NCBI GenBank assembly: GCA_964399635.1
Contig: CAYNRU010000037.1
Coordinates: forward strand, 10,679 to 74,678
Direction: 5' to 3'
Source of the DNA: UBA4615 sp964399635
GTDB taxonomy: Bacteria; Pseudomonadota; Gammaproteobacteria; Burkholderiales; Burkholderiaceae_E
DNA length: 64,000 nt
In this document: positions 25,221-33,582 of the stretch, piece by piece
Position numbering within the stretch: the stretch's first letter is position 1
How the letters are laid out: the number at the start of each line of letters is the position of its first letter
Made by a program: the position numbers and the translations under genes
The notes under the pieces: model-generated
Told to the model about the DNA's origin: nothing
The model's input: only the letters and a program-made list of their open reading frames with translations
Database searches by the model: none

Positions 25221-27143
25221 GTGACCCGCCTGCACCTGCTCGACCGCCTGATCGGCCCGGACTGGCCCGACCTCTCGACCGACAAGGCGGTGCGCGCCTT
25301 CGAGGCCGCAGCCTACGACGAGCGCATCGCGGCGCGCAGCACCTACGAGGCGCTGCAGCTCGGCGGCGGCGTCGACCCGGCTGCGATCGCGGTCCGCTTC
25401 CTGCCCGACGCCGACCCGCAGGCGGCCCCGATCGACATCCCGCACGGCCTGTTCGTGCGGCGCGTGACCCAGGCCGCCAACGCGTTCCACGCGCTCGGCG
25501 TGCGTCCCGGCAAGGTCGTGAGCTTCCTGCTGCCGCTGCTGCCGCAGAGCCTGTGCACGCTGTTCGGCGCGGAGGCCGCCGGCATCGCCAACCCGGTCAA
25601 CCCGCTGCTCGAGCCGCAGCAGCTGGTCGAGATCCTGCGCGCGGCCGGCACCCGCGTGCTGGTCGCGCTGGGGCCCACGCCCGGCAGCGACATCTGGGAG
25701 AAGGTGCAGCGCATCCGCGGCGAGTTGCCGGATCTGCAGGCGATCGTGGTCGTGGGTGGCGCGCAGGCGGTGGCCGACGCCGCGGGCGCGCCCGGGCCGG
25801 CGCTGCACGACTTCGACGCGCTGCTCGACGCGCAGCCGGCCGACGTGCTCGCGAGCGGGCGCCGGATCGCGCCCGACGACGTCGCCGCCTACTTCCACAC
25901 CGGCGGCACCACCGGCACGCCCAAGCTGGTCCGCCACACCCATCGCAACCAGGTCTGCCAGGCCTGGACGATGGGCCTGATGCTGCGCCTGCGGCCGGGC
26001 GAGCCGATGCTCTTCGGGCTGCCGCTGTTCCACGTGGGCGGCGCGCTGACGCAGGCCCTCTCGGCCCTGTCGAGCGGCGGCACGCTGGTCGTGGTGTCGC
26101 CGGCCGGCTGGCGCAGCCCGGTGGCCGTGCGCAACGTCTGGAAACTGGTCGAGCGCTTCCGCCCGGTCAATTTCATCGGCGTGCCGACCGTGCTGACCGC
26201 GGCGCTCGCCACCCCGGTGGACGGCGCCGACCTGTCGAGCGTCCGGCGCGCCGCCGCCGGCGGCTCGGCGATCCCGGTCGCGATCGGGCGGGCCTACACC
26301 GAGACTTTCGGCTGGCCGGTCCTCGAGGTCTACGGGATGACCGAGACCTCCAGCGTGCACACCATCTCCTTCCTCGACCGGCCGATCCTGCTGGGCTCGG
26401 CGGGCCACCCGGTGCCGTACGCCCGCGTGCGCATCGTCAAGATCGACAGCGAGGGCCGCTGCGCCGGCGACTGCGCGCCCGGGGAGATCGGCGTCGTGGC
26501 GATGGCCGGGCCGGGCGTGTTCAGCGGCTACCTCAGCGAGACCCACAACCGCGACGCCTTCATCGAGCCGGGCTGGGTCAACTCGGGCGACCTCGGCCGC
26601 CTCGACGAGGACGGCTATCTGTGGATCACCGGCCGCGCGAAGGACCTGGTGATCCGCGGCGGCCACAACATCGACCCGCAGCCGATCGAGGAGATCCTGT
26701 TCCAGCATCCGGCGGTAGCGCTCGCCGCGATGGTCGGACAGCCCGACGCCTACGCGGGCGAGCTGCCGGTGGCCTTCGTGCAGCTCAAGCCCGGCGCGAG
26801 CGCCGACATGGCGGACCTGCTCGACTTCGTGCGCGAGCGCACGCCGGAGCGGGCGGCCGTGCCGGTGGCGGTGCACCGGGTCGACCCGATGCCGCTCACC
26901 GGGGTGGGCAAGGTGTTCAAGCCCGCGCTGCGCTGGGACGCGGCGCGGCGGGTGGCGACGATGATGCTGGCCGACCTCGCACTGCCGGGCCTGACCGTCG
27001 AGGTGGGCGCGCACCCCGTGCACGGCAGCCTCATCACGGTGGGCATCGAGGGCGTGCCCGAGGCGGCCCGCGCGGCCCTGCGCGAGCGGGTTCAGGAGCG
27101 CCTCGGCCCCCTGACCCTGCGCCACGAGGTGGCCTGGCGCTGA
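25221..27143 (+). CDS. AMP-forming acyl-CoA synthetase
   Basis: 640 residues from the GTG at 25221, with GAGGAG at 25208. It has the ATP-binding loop 'YFHTGGTTGTPKLVRHTH' (A3), 'VYGMTETSSVHTISF' (A5), 'NSGDLGRLDEDGYLWITGRA' (A7-A8), and a hinge-region 'DLVIRGGHNIDPQPIEEILF'. The catalytic Lys is likely in 'LTGVGKVFKPALRW'. The family activates a carboxylic acid to its acyl-CoA with ATP. The substrate is unknown. It is followed 102 bp downstream by cbpA, with its own ribosome site. Confidence 0.87.
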   Translation: MTRLHLLDRLIGPDWPDLSTDKAVRAFEAAAYDERIAARSTYEALQLGGGVDPAAIAVRFLPDADPQAAPIDIPHGLFVRRVTQAANAFHALGVRPGKVVSFLLPLLPQSLCTLFGAEAAGIANPVNPLLEPQQLVEILRAAGTRVLVALGPTPGSDIWEKVQRIRGELPDLQAIVVVGGAQAVADAAGAPGPALHDFDALLDAQPADVLASGRRIAPDDVAAYFHTGGTTGTPKLVRHTHRNQVCQAWTMGLMLRLRPGEPMLFGLPLFHVGGALTQALSALSSGGTLVVVSPAGWRSPVAVRNVWKLVERFRPVNFIGVPTVLTAALATPVDGADLSSVRRAAAGGSAIPVAIGRAYTETFGWPVLEVYGMTETSSVHTISFLDRPILLGSAGHPVPYARVRIVKIDSEGRCAGDCAPGEIGVVAMAGPGVFSGYLSETHNRDAFIEPGWVNSGDLGRLDEDGYLWITGRAKDLVIRGGHNIDPQPIEEILFQHPAVALAAMVGQPDAYAGELPVAFVQLKPGASADMADLLDFVRERTPERAAVPVAVHRVDPMPLTGVGKVFKPALRWDAARRVATMMLADLALPGLTVEVGAHPVHGSLITVGIEGVPEAARAALRERVQERLGPLTLRHEVAWR

Positions 27144-27245
27144 CGGCCCGGTGCCGGCGGCGCGCCGACCTGCAGAAGGACGGCGTATCCGCCCCTTGAA
27201 GCCGCGCCGCCCCGCCCCCATGCTGACGAGGAGGGAGCGGACAAC

Positions 27246-28208
27246 GTGGAGTTCAAGGACTACTACAAGGTGCTCGACGTCGCGCGCGACGCGACCGCCG
27301 ACCAGATCAAGAAGGCGTTCCGCCGGCTTGCGCGCAAGTACCACCCGGACGTCAGCAAGGAGTCCGACGCGACCGCGCGCATGAGCGAGATCAACGAGGC
27401 CAACGCGGTGCTGTCGGACCCCGAGAAGCGGGCCGCCTACGACGCCATCGGCCAGGGCCGGCGCCAGGGCGAGGCCTTCACGCCGCCGCCCGACTGGGAC
27501 GCCGGCTTCGAGTTCAGCGGGCCGGGCCAGGGCGACGGCGCCGACGGCGAGTTCAGCGACTTCTTCTCGCAGCTGTTCGGTCGCATGGGCGGGGGCGCGC
27601 GGCGGCGCGGCGCGCAGGGCGGCTTCGAGCGCTTCGAGGCGCGCGGCCACGACCACCACGCGCGCATCCTGCTCGATCTCGAGGACGCGTTTCGCGGCGC
27701 GATGCGGCAGGTGACGCTTCGCAGCCCGCAGCTCGACGACGCCGGGCGCCCGACGCTGCGCGAGCGAACGCTCGACGTCAAGATCCCTGCCGGGGTGCGC
27801 CCCGGCCAGCTGATCCGGCTCGGCGGGCAGGGCGGCGCGGGCCACGGCAACGCGCCCGCGGGCGACCTGTTCCTCGAGGTGAGCTTCCGGCCGCATCCGC
27901 GTTTCGAGGTCGACGGCCCGAACCTGCTCGGCGAGTTGCCGGTGTCGCCCTGGGAGGCCGCGCTCGGCGCGGTGGTGCCGGTCGCGATGCCGGACGGCTC
28001 GACGATGAAGCTCAGGGTGCCGGCCGGGGCGCAGGGCGGACGCGTGCTGACGGTACGGGGCCGCGGCCTGCCGGGCCAGCCGCCCGGCGACCTCGATCTC
28101 GCGATCCGCGTCGTGCTGCCCTCGGCCGACGATCCGCGCGCCCGCAGGCTCTACGAGTCGATGGCGCGCGAGTTGCCGGACTTCGACGCACGCGTCGCCG
28201 GGAGGTGA
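27246..28208 (+). CDS. cbpA: DnaJ-class co-chaperone CbpA
   Basis: 320 residues from a GTG start (AGGAGGGA upstream). The J-domain (1-70) has the intact HPD (33-35) in 'RKYHPDVSKE'. It lacks the zinc-finger region of DnaJ, has a Gly-rich 'FGRMGGGARRRG' stretch, and then two C-terminal substrate-binding beta domains ('DVKIPAGVRPGQLIRLGGQG', 'VPVAMPDGSTMKLRVPAGAQ'), the class B pattern of CbpA. It recruits DnaK to client proteins and binds curved DNA. The next gene encodes CbpM, its known modulator, 2 bp downstream. Confidence 0.9.
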   Translation: MEFKDYYKVLDVARDATADQIKKAFRRLARKYHPDVSKESDATARMSEINEANAVLSDPEKRAAYDAIGQGRRQGEAFTPPPDWDAGFEFSGPGQGDGADGEFSDFFSQLFGRMGGGARRRGAQGGFERFEARGHDHHARILLDLEDAFRGAMRQVTLRSPQLDDAGRPTLRERTLDVKIPAGVRPGQLIRLGGQGGAGHGNAPAGDLFLEVSFRPHPRFEVDGPNLLGELPVSPWEAALGAVVPVAMPDGSTMKLRVPAGAQGGRVLTVRGRGLPGQPPGDLDLAIRVVLPSADDPRARRLYESMARELPDFDARVAGR

Positions 28209-28210
28209 CC

Positions 28211-28522
28211 ATGGCGAGTCGATCGGAACGGATGGTGGAGGCGATGCTCGAGGACGCAGCGCTGTCGCTCGACGAGCTGTGCCGGGCGGTGGCGGTGGAA
28301 CCCCGATGGGTGCAGGAGCGCGTCGAGGCCGGCCTGCTCGAGGCGCCGGCCGGCGAGCCGACGGCCTGGCGCTTCGACGCCGTGGCCTTCACGCGCGTGC
28401 GCCGCATGGTCCGCGTCGAGCGCGACTTCGATGCCGGGCCCGAGCTGGCGGCGCTGGTGGCCGACCTCGCCGAGGAGATCGCCGCGCTGCGCCGGGCGCT
28501 GCGCCGGGGCGGGGCCGGCTGA
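28211..28522 (+). CDS. cbpM: Chaperone modulator CbpM
   Basis: 103 residues. The ATG at 28211 follows GGAGGTGACC closely; a GTG at 28205 is the longer alternative. The MerR-like winged fold is visible as 'LSLDELCRAVAVEPRWVQER' and 'EAPAGEPTAWRFDAVAFTRV', with a C-terminal helix 'ELAALVADLAEEIAALRRAL'. In the family it binds the J-domain of CbpA and inhibits both its co-chaperone and DNA-binding functions. Confidence 0.85.
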   Translation: MASRSERMVEAMLEDAALSLDELCRAVAVEPRWVQERVEAGLLEAPAGEPTAWRFDAVAFTRVRRMVRVERDFDAGPELAALVADLAEEIAALRRALRRGGAG

Positions 28523-28548
28523 TCCGTCGACAAGCGGGGCGGCCGCGG

Positions 28549-29001
28549 TCACCGCCCGCGGTCGACCAGGTAGACGCGGGTGAACCCGGACGCGCCGAGC
28601 ATGTCGACCGCGGTCGCGGCCAGGCGCAGGTCGACCCCCGTCACGAAGACCGGCACGCTGCGCGGCAGGTCGGCGGCGATCTGCTCCCCCCAGATGCCCT
28701 GCACCGCCTGCTCGGCCGAGTCGAAGCCGCAGCACGCCCCCACTTCCACGCTCAGCGAGCGGCCCGGATGGGCGGCGAGAAACAGCTTCGCCTCGGCCAT
28801 CGACGCGTAGAGCGCGGACCGCGTCTGCGCGGAGGGGTCGGCCGCCTCGCGAGGTTGCATCACGGTGACGGCGGGCTCGGCGGCCACCTGCGGGTCGGTC
28901 CCGTTGCAGCCGGCGGCCAGTAGGGCCGCGGCGAGCAGCGTGGCCCGGCAGGTGAACGCCAGGCGTGGGGTGCAGCGGACGGTCCTTCCGGTATCTGTCA
29001 T
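28549..29001 (-). CDS. Small lipoprotein of unknown function
   Basis: 150 residues; ATG 29001 with GGGAGGATCC just upstream. A lipoprotein signal ends 'LLAAALLAAGC', with Cys as the lipidated residue. The mature part has two adjacent Cys ('VEVGACCGFDSAEQAVQGIW') and ends in a hydrophobic strand-helix pattern ('ATAVDMLGASGFTRVYLVDR') reminiscent of rhodanese-like folds, but there is no catalytic Cys loop. It converges with cbpM. No function is assigned. Confidence 0.7.
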   Translation of the reverse strand: MTDTGRTVRCTPRLAFTCRATLLAAALLAAGCNGTDPQVAAEPAVTVMQPREAADPSAQTRSALYASMAEAKLFLAAHPGRSLSVEVGACCGFDSAEQAVQGIWGEQIAADLPRSVPVFVTGVDLRLAATAVDMLGASGFTRVYLVDRGR

Positions 29002-29159
29002 GGATCCTCCCTGCCGAGCGCGCTCCGGCCCGGTCGAATCGATGGTGGGCGCGTGTCGGCGCGGACGCCATACCGCAATGAGGTGACGCGGCGCGCCGTG
29101 CGTCCGCCCAGGCCCGCCTCGCGCGACGGCGCCGCGGCGCGGGCCGGTGCCGCGGCCGG

Positions 29160-29549
29160 TCAGTCGACGACCGCGACCGCCTCCACCTCGAGCATCAGGT
29201 CCTCGTGCACCAGCGCGGGCGTGGCGACCAGCGTGCTGGCCGGCTGGTGTGTGCCGAAGCGGCGCGTACGGATCTCGCGGAAGGTGCGCAGCTTCTCGGC
29301 GGTCAGGTCGCGCACGTAAACGTTCATCTTCACGATGTGCGCGTACTGCGCGCCGCCCGCGGCGAGCGCGATGCGCAGGTTCTCGAGCACGCGCTCGGCC
29401 TGCTCGGCGAAGGTCGTGCCGACCACGCGGCCGGCCTCGTCGAAGGCGACCTGCCCCGACACGTAGACGGTGCGTCCGCCGGTGACGACGGCGGTGTGGG
29501 AATAGCTGCCGCGCGACAGGCCGGCGGGGTTCAGGAACTCGACGCTCAT
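29160..29549 (-). CDS. RidA/YjgF-family protein lacking the catalytic Arg
   Basis: 129 residues with the Rid fold: 'HTAVVTGGRTVYVSGQVAFD', 'QAERVLENLRIALAAGGAQY', 'IVKMNVYVRDL'. In deaminating RidA proteins the segment before the last strand has an Arg (ARSCVEV-type). Here it reads 'QPASTLVATPAL', with Ser in that place, so enamine deaminase activity is unlikely. It belongs to one of the non-archetypal Rid subfamilies. Ribosome site GGAGATCC precedes the ATG. Confidence 0.82.
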   Translation of the reverse strand: MSVEFLNPAGLSRGSYSHTAVVTGGRTVYVSGQVAFDEAGRVVGTTFAEQAERVLENLRIALAAGGAQYAHIVKMNVYVRDLTAEKLRTFREIRTRRFGTHQPASTLVATPALVHEDLMLEVEAVAVVD

Positions 29550-29643
29550 CGGGGATCTCCGGGGGTGGGGGTGCTGCAGGGCACGGCATCGGCGCGGGCC
29601 TCGCAGGGTCGGGCGCGGCCGGATCGTCGTACCCTATCACCCG

Positions 29644-29943
29644 ATGGAGATGCTCGTCCGACTCGACCCCGTGCAGGCGCACCTGCTGCGCGACCTGCTC
29701 GCGCGGCACGGCATCCGCGCCCACCTGCTGAACCTCCACGTGCAGGGCGCGGTGGGCGAGCTGCCCCCCGAGTCGGCGATGCCGCAGGTCTGGATCGCCG
29801 ATGCCGCCGACCGCGTTCGAGCCACCGCGCTGCTGCGCGACCACGAGGCCGACCGCAGCCGCGCGGGCATCCGCTGGTGCCGCTGTGGCGAGGACAACCC
29901 GGAGACCTTCGAGCTGTGCTGGCGTTGCGGCGCGCCGCTGTGA
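29644..29943 (+). CDS. DUF2007 protein with zinc-ribbon-like tail
   Basis: 99 residues. The first ~75 resemble DUF2007 (putative signal-transducing) proteins: 'VRLDPVQAHLLRDLLARHGI' and 'MPQVWIADAADRVRATALL'. The C-terminus has two Cys pairs (CRCGED...CWRCG), which look like a small zinc ribbon. Transcribed alone, divergent from ridA. Confidence 0.75.
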   Translation: MEMLVRLDPVQAHLLRDLLARHGIRAHLLNLHVQGAVGELPPESAMPQVWIADAADRVRATALLRDHEADRSRAGIRWCRCGEDNPETFELCWRCGAPL

Positions 29944-29962
29944 GGAGCGCCGGTGGCGATGC

Positions 29963-30613
29963 TCAGCGCGGGCCGGGCGCCGCGGGGCCGGCGACGTAGT
30001 CCGCGAATCGTCCGAGCGTCGCGCGCACGTGGGCGCGGCGCTCGCGCGCGCCAGGCAGCCGGTGGCCCAGGCCACCGTCGAGGATCAGGCAAGCCAGGCC
30101 GTGCACCTGCGCCCAGTACATGCTGGCCAGCGCGTCGTCGAAGGCGCCGTGCACGGTGCGCACCAGCCGCCCGAGCGACTCGAAGGCGCGCTCGCCGGCG
30201 GCCTGCGCCGCCGGGAAGCGACCGAGGTCGCACACCTCCGGGCGGAACATGATGCGGAACACACCAGGGTGCTCGAGCGCGAACCCCACGTAGGCCTCGC
30301 CGGCCTCGAGCAGCGCGGTACGCGGCCCGAGCTTCGCCGCGCGGCCGCTGGCGCGCTCCATGCGGCGGGCCAGCGCCTCGAAGCCGTCGCCGACCAGCTC
30401 GGCGAGGATGGACTCGCGGTCCGCGAAGTGGTGGTACGGCGCCTGGTGCGTGACGCCCGCCCGGCGCGCGACCTCGCGCATGCTGAGCGCGGCGAGGCCG
30501 TCGGTCTCGAGCAGCGCGACGCTGGCGGCGAGGATGCGCTGGCGCAGGTCACCTGTGGCGGGCGCAGCCGCCAAGGCGGCTCGCTTGCGGGGGGCGGGAC
30601 GGGGAGCAGGCAT
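29963..30613 (-). CDS. TetR-family transcriptional regulator
   Basis: 216 residues from the ATG at 30613. The N-terminal HTH ('ILAASVALLETDGLAALSMR', 'EVARRAGVTHQAPYHHFADR') is typical, followed by an all-helical ligand-binding domain. It is transcribed divergently from a small membrane-protein operon. Two related palindromes lie in the 126-bp spacer, one over a near-consensus promoter, so it most likely represses that operon and possibly itself. Confidence 0.85.
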   Translation of the reverse strand: MPAPRPAPRKRAALAAAPATGDLRQRILAASVALLETDGLAALSMREVARRAGVTHQAPYHHFADRESILAELVGDGFEALARRMERASGRAAKLGPRTALLEAGEAYVGFALEHPGVFRIMFRPEVCDLGRFPAAQAAGERAFESLGRLVRTVHGAFDDALASMYWAQVHGLACLILDGGLGHRLPGARERRAHVRATLGRFADYVAGPAAPGPR

Positions 30614-30635
30614 CGCGGATCGTCGGTCCAAGAAC

Positions 30636-30691
30636 ACTTGACAGTGTCAAGTCTATCACTTATCTTCGAACCGTACTGGACACTGTCTAGT
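30636..30691. promoter_or_regulatory. Two TetR operator candidates
   Basis: Site 1 (30636-30652) is a perfect 17-bp palindrome, ACTTGACA-G-TGTCAAGT. Site 2 (30675-30691) is ACTGGACA-C-TGTCTAGT, the same half-sites with one arm mismatch. Centres are 39 bp apart. Size and symmetry fit a TetR dimer; site 1 covers the -35 box of the plus-strand promoter. Confidence 0.72.
30638..30666 (+). promoter_or_regulatory. Sigma70-type promoter of the micro-protein/ABA4-like operon
   Basis: TTGACA (30638-30643), 17-bp spacer, TATCTT (30661-30666). It lies 74 bp before the first start codon, in a locally AT-richer stretch, and is overlapped by the TetR operator. Confidence 0.65.
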
Positions 30692-30739
30692 GCCGCCGCG
30701 CCCGCATCCATCGTCCACCCCGCCCCCGCGAGGATCGCC

Positions 30740-30853
30740 ATGCACACCGCCTGCCCCGCAACCGCCGCCCTGCTCGGGATCGCCGCCGCCGTCGGCTCGG
30801 TCGCCACCGTCGCGGGCATCGTCGCCCTCGCCGTGATGACCGCGCTGGTCTGA
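30740..30853 (+). CDS. 37-residue membrane micro-protein
   Basis: The ATG at 30740 follows GAGGATC by a good distance. The product 'MHTACPATAALLGIAAAVGS' then 'VATVAGIVALAVMTALV' is one hydrophobic helix. It ends 4 bp before the ATG of the ABA4-like gene and is the first gene after the TetR-controlled promoter, which argues for real translation. No family is known to me. Confidence 0.5.
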   Translation: MHTACPATAALLGIAAAVGSVATVAGIVALAVMTALV

Positions 30854-30857
30854 CGCC

Positions 30858-31316
30858 ATGGCCGTCACACCCGACACCGTATTCGCGCTCGCCAACGGCA
30901 TCGCGCTGCCGGCCTGGATCGCGCTGGCCGTCTCCCCGCCGTCGGCGCGCTGGTCGCGCTGGACCTGGCGCGTCACCGGTCGCCTGCTGCCGCTCGCCTT
31001 CGCGCTCGTCTACGTGTGGATGCTCGCGGCGCACTGGCCGGCGCAGGGCGGCTTCGGCTCGCTCGCCGAGGTGCGCGCGCTGTTCGACTCGCCCGGCGCG
31101 CTCACCGCCGGCTGGATCCACTACCTGGCCTTCGACCTGTTCGTCGGTACCTGGATCGCGCAGCGCGCGGGGCAGCTCGGGCTGCCGCACCTGGCCGTCG
31201 TGCCGGTGCTGGCGCTGACCTTCCTGTTCGGGCCGGCGGGCCTGCTCGCCTTCTTCGCGCTGCGCGCGGCGCTGCGTCCTTCGTCGCTGCGCGCGGCGCC
31301 CGGGAGCGCGGCATGA
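30858..31316 (+). CDS. ABA4-like (DUF4281) membrane protein
   Basis: 152 residues with four membrane helices. 'DTVFALANGIALPAWIALAV', 'GSLAEVRALFDSPGALTAGW' and 'IHYLAFDLFVGTWIAQRAGQ' are the conserved blocks of ABA4-like proteins. The plant member acts in xanthophyll (neoxanthin) formation; the role of bacterial homologues is unknown, and no carotenoid genes are present here. The stop overlaps the start of the next gene (ATGA). Confidence 0.82.
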   Translation: MAVTPDTVFALANGIALPAWIALAVSPPSARWSRWTWRVTGRLLPLAFALVYVWMLAAHWPAQGGFGSLAEVRALFDSPGALTAGWIHYLAFDLFVGTWIAQRAGQLGLPHLAVVPVLALTFLFGPAGLLAFFALRAALRPSSLRAAPGSAA

Positions 31317-32164
31317 GCGCGTCCCCCCGCGATGGCGCCGCGCCCGGCGGCGCCCTGCCCGCGCCGCTGCGGCTCGCTCGCGCCTGGCTCGCGCAGGCGC
31401 GCGCGGGCGAGCCGATGCTGGCCGCCTTCGGGCTTGCGATGTGGCTCGCGATGATCCCCGCCGCGATCGCGCTGGGCCTGGACGAACGCAGCCTGCGCGG
31501 CGTGTCGGTGTGGGTCAAGCCGCTCAAGTTCATGGCCTCGCTCGGCCTGTTCGCGCTCACCACCGCGTGGTTCGTCGGCCTGCTGCCGGCGGCGCGCCGG
31601 CGCGCCGCGCCGGTGCGCGCGGTCGTCGGCACGATCCTCGTGGCCGGCAGCCTCGAGATCGGCTACATCGCGCTGCAGGCCGCGCTCGGGCGCGCGTCGC
31701 ACTACAACTTCGACTCGCCGCTGAGCGCCGCGCTGTACTCGGCGATGGGCCTGGGCGCGCTCGCGCTCACGTTCACGCAGGCGGTGCTCGCGCGCGAGGT
31801 CGTCCGCCACGGCGGGCCGCTGCGCGGCGACCCGGTGCGCGTCGCGATCGTCGCCGGCCTCGTGCTGACATTCCTGCTCGGCGCGGGCGCGGGCGGCCTG
31901 CTCGGCTCGATGCAGCCGCCGGCGGGCACCGGCCTGCCGATCGTAGGCTGGCACCCGCGCGGCGACCTGCGGCCCGCGCACTTCGTGGGGCTGCACGCCC
32001 AGCAGCTGCTGCCGCTCGCGGGCCTGGCGCTCGCTCGGCTCGCGCCCGGCCGCGCGATGCCCGCGCTGTGGGCGTTCACGCTCGGCTACGTGGCGCTATG
32101 GGCCGCGTTGGTCGCGATGGGACTGAACGGCGCGACGGTGGTGGCGCCGGGTCGGGTCGGGTGA
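31313..32164 (+). CDS. Multi-spanning membrane protein of unknown function
   Basis: 283 residues and about seven hydrophobic helices. 'VSVWVKPLKFMASLGLFALT' and 'HPRGDLRPAHFVGLHAQQLL' are polar-to-hydrophobic motifs with His residues between helices, which could bind metal or haem. It is translated from an ATG overlapping the ABA4-like stop and shares the TetR-controlled operon. I do not recognise the family. Confidence 0.72.
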   Translation: MSASPRDGAAPGGALPAPLRLARAWLAQARAGEPMLAAFGLAMWLAMIPAAIALGLDERSLRGVSVWVKPLKFMASLGLFALTTAWFVGLLPAARRRAAPVRAVVGTILVAGSLEIGYIALQAALGRASHYNFDSPLSAALYSAMGLGALALTFTQAVLAREVVRHGGPLRGDPVRVAIVAGLVLTFLLGAGAGGLLGSMQPPAGTGLPIVGWHPRGDLRPAHFVGLHAQQLLPLAGLALARLAPGRAMPALWAFTLGYVALWAALVAMGLNGATVVAPGRVG

Positions 32165-32203
32165 GGCGCGGGTCCCGAGGCCGACCTCGCGCGCCGCGCC
32201 GCG

Positions 32204-32220
32204 GCCGGCCCGGGGCCGGC
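32204..32220. terminator. Convergent (bidirectional) terminator hairpin
   Basis: Perfect 7-bp stem GCCGGCC (32204-32210) with GGCCGGC (32214-32220) and a 3-nt loop, in the 73-bp gap between the converging membrane-protein and FKBP genes. No T-run. Confidence 0.4.
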
Positions 32221-32237
32221 GCCCCGACCGGCCGGCG

Positions 32238-32681
32238 TCAGCGCACGATACCCAGCAGCTCGATCTCGAACTGCAGCGTCGCGTTCGGGGGAATCACCCC
32301 CGCCGCACCGCGCTCGCCGTAGGCGACCGCCGGCGGGCAGGTCAACGTGGCCTTGCCGCCCGCCTTCATCATCTGCACGCCCTCGGTCCAGCACTTGATC
32401 ACGCGGTTCAGCGGGAACTCGGCCGGCTGGCCGCGCTTGATCGAGCTGTCGAACTCCTTGCCGTCGGCCAGCACGCCGCGGTAGTGCACGCGCACGGTGT
32501 CGGTGGCGGTCGGGTTGACGCCGCTGCCCTGCGCGGTGGCGCGGTAGACCACGCCGCTCGGCAGCACGGTGGCGCCGGGCTCCTTGGCCGCACGCGCGGC
32601 GAGATCGCCGGACGGGGCGGGCGACTGGGCGACGGCGGACGCGGCGGCGAGCGCGAGCAGGAGGGCGGCGAAGGGTTTCAC
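32238..32681 (-). CDS. FKBP-type peptidyl-prolyl isomerase, exported
   Basis: 147 residues from the GTG at 32681, which begins a signal peptide ('VKPFAALLLALAAASAVAQ'). The FKBP core is intact: 'VHYRGVLADGKEFDSSIKRG', 'AEFPLNRVIKCWTEGVQMMK', 'YGERGAAGVIPPNATLQFEI'. It catalyses cis-trans isomerisation of prolyl bonds in the periplasm. A second Cys appears in 'LTCPPAVAYG', possibly pairing with the Cys in 'VIKCWTEG', which would be unusual. Divergent from the SDR gene. Confidence 0.86.
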   Translation of the reverse strand: MKPFAALLLALAAASAVAQSPAPSGDLAARAAKEPGATVLPSGVVYRATAQGSGVNPTATDTVRVHYRGVLADGKEFDSSIKRGQPAEFPLNRVIKCWTEGVQMMKAGGKATLTCPPAVAYGERGAAGVIPPNATLQFEIELLGIVR

Positions 32682-32826
32682 GGCGATGTCTTGGGGGATG
32701 ACCAATGGGCACCCGATGATCCGCGCTTCGGGCGCGGCGCGCAAACCGGCGGCGATGAGCGCAACCCGCGGGGCGGGTCCGGGCGCTCCTGCCCTATGCT
32801 GGCGCGACACACGGAGGAGTCGACGA

Positions 32827-33582
32827 ATGTTCGATCTGAAAGGCAAGGTCGCGCTGGTCACCGGCGCGTCGCGGGGGCTGGGCTGGGCGATGGCGCAGTC
32901 GCTCGCGCAGGCGGGGGCGCACGTGATGCTCAACGCGCGCGATGAGGCGGTCCTGGCCGGGCGGGTGGCCGAGCTGGCGGGGCGCGGGCTGAGCGCCGAA
33001 GCGGTGGCCTTCGACGTCACCGACGAGGCCGCGGGCGCCGCCGCCATCGCGGGGGCGCTCGCGCGGCACGGCCGCTTCGACATCCTGGTGGCCAATGCCG
33101 GCATCCAGCACCGCAGCCCGATCACCGAGTTCGCGACCGAGGACTTCCGCCGCGTGCTGGACACCAACCTCACCGCGGTATGGACGCTGTCGCGCGAGGC
33201 CGCCCGCGCGATGCTGCCGGCGGGGCGGGGTCGCATCGTGCTCACCGGCTCGATGAGCGCGATCAACGCGCGCGCGACCGTCTCGGCCTACGTCGCCTCC
33301 AAGGGGGCGGTGCACGCGCTCGCGCGCCAGCTCGCCGTCGAGCTCGCGCCCTCCGGCGTAACGGTCAACTGCATCGCACCCGGCTTCTTCGCCACCGAGA
33401 TGAACACCGCGCTGGTCGAGAACGAGGCCTTCAGCGGCTGGGTCGAGCAGCGCACGCCGGTGCGCCGCTGGGGGCGGGTCGAGGAGATCGGTCCGGCGGC
33501 GGTGTTCCTTGCATCCGACGAGGCCTCGTTCGTCACCGGCCACGTGCTGGTGGTCGACGGCGGCTTCACGGCGGCGATGTGA
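32827..33582 (+). CDS. SDR-family oxidoreductase (gluconate 5-dehydrogenase-like)
   Basis: 251 residues; cofactor motif TGASRGLGWA (13-22), NAG in 'ILVANAGIQHRSP', catalytic Ser in 'IVLTGSMSAI', YVASK active site (Tyr/Lys), and C-terminal 'GHVLVVDGGFTAAM'. A classical NAD(P)H-dependent dehydrogenase of an alcohol, possibly a 3-hydroxyacyl-CoA. Its stop region overlaps the GTG start of the next SDR gene. Confidence 0.86.
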   Translation: MFDLKGKVALVTGASRGLGWAMAQSLAQAGAHVMLNARDEAVLAGRVAELAGRGLSAEAVAFDVTDEAAGAAAIAGALARHGRFDILVANAGIQHRSPITEFATEDFRRVLDTNLTAVWTLSREAARAMLPAGRGRIVLTGSMSAINARATVSAYVASKGAVHALARQLAVELAPSGVTVNCIAPGFFATEMNTALVENEAFSGWVEQRTPVRRWGRVEEIGPAAVFLASDEASFVTGHVLVVDGGFTAAM

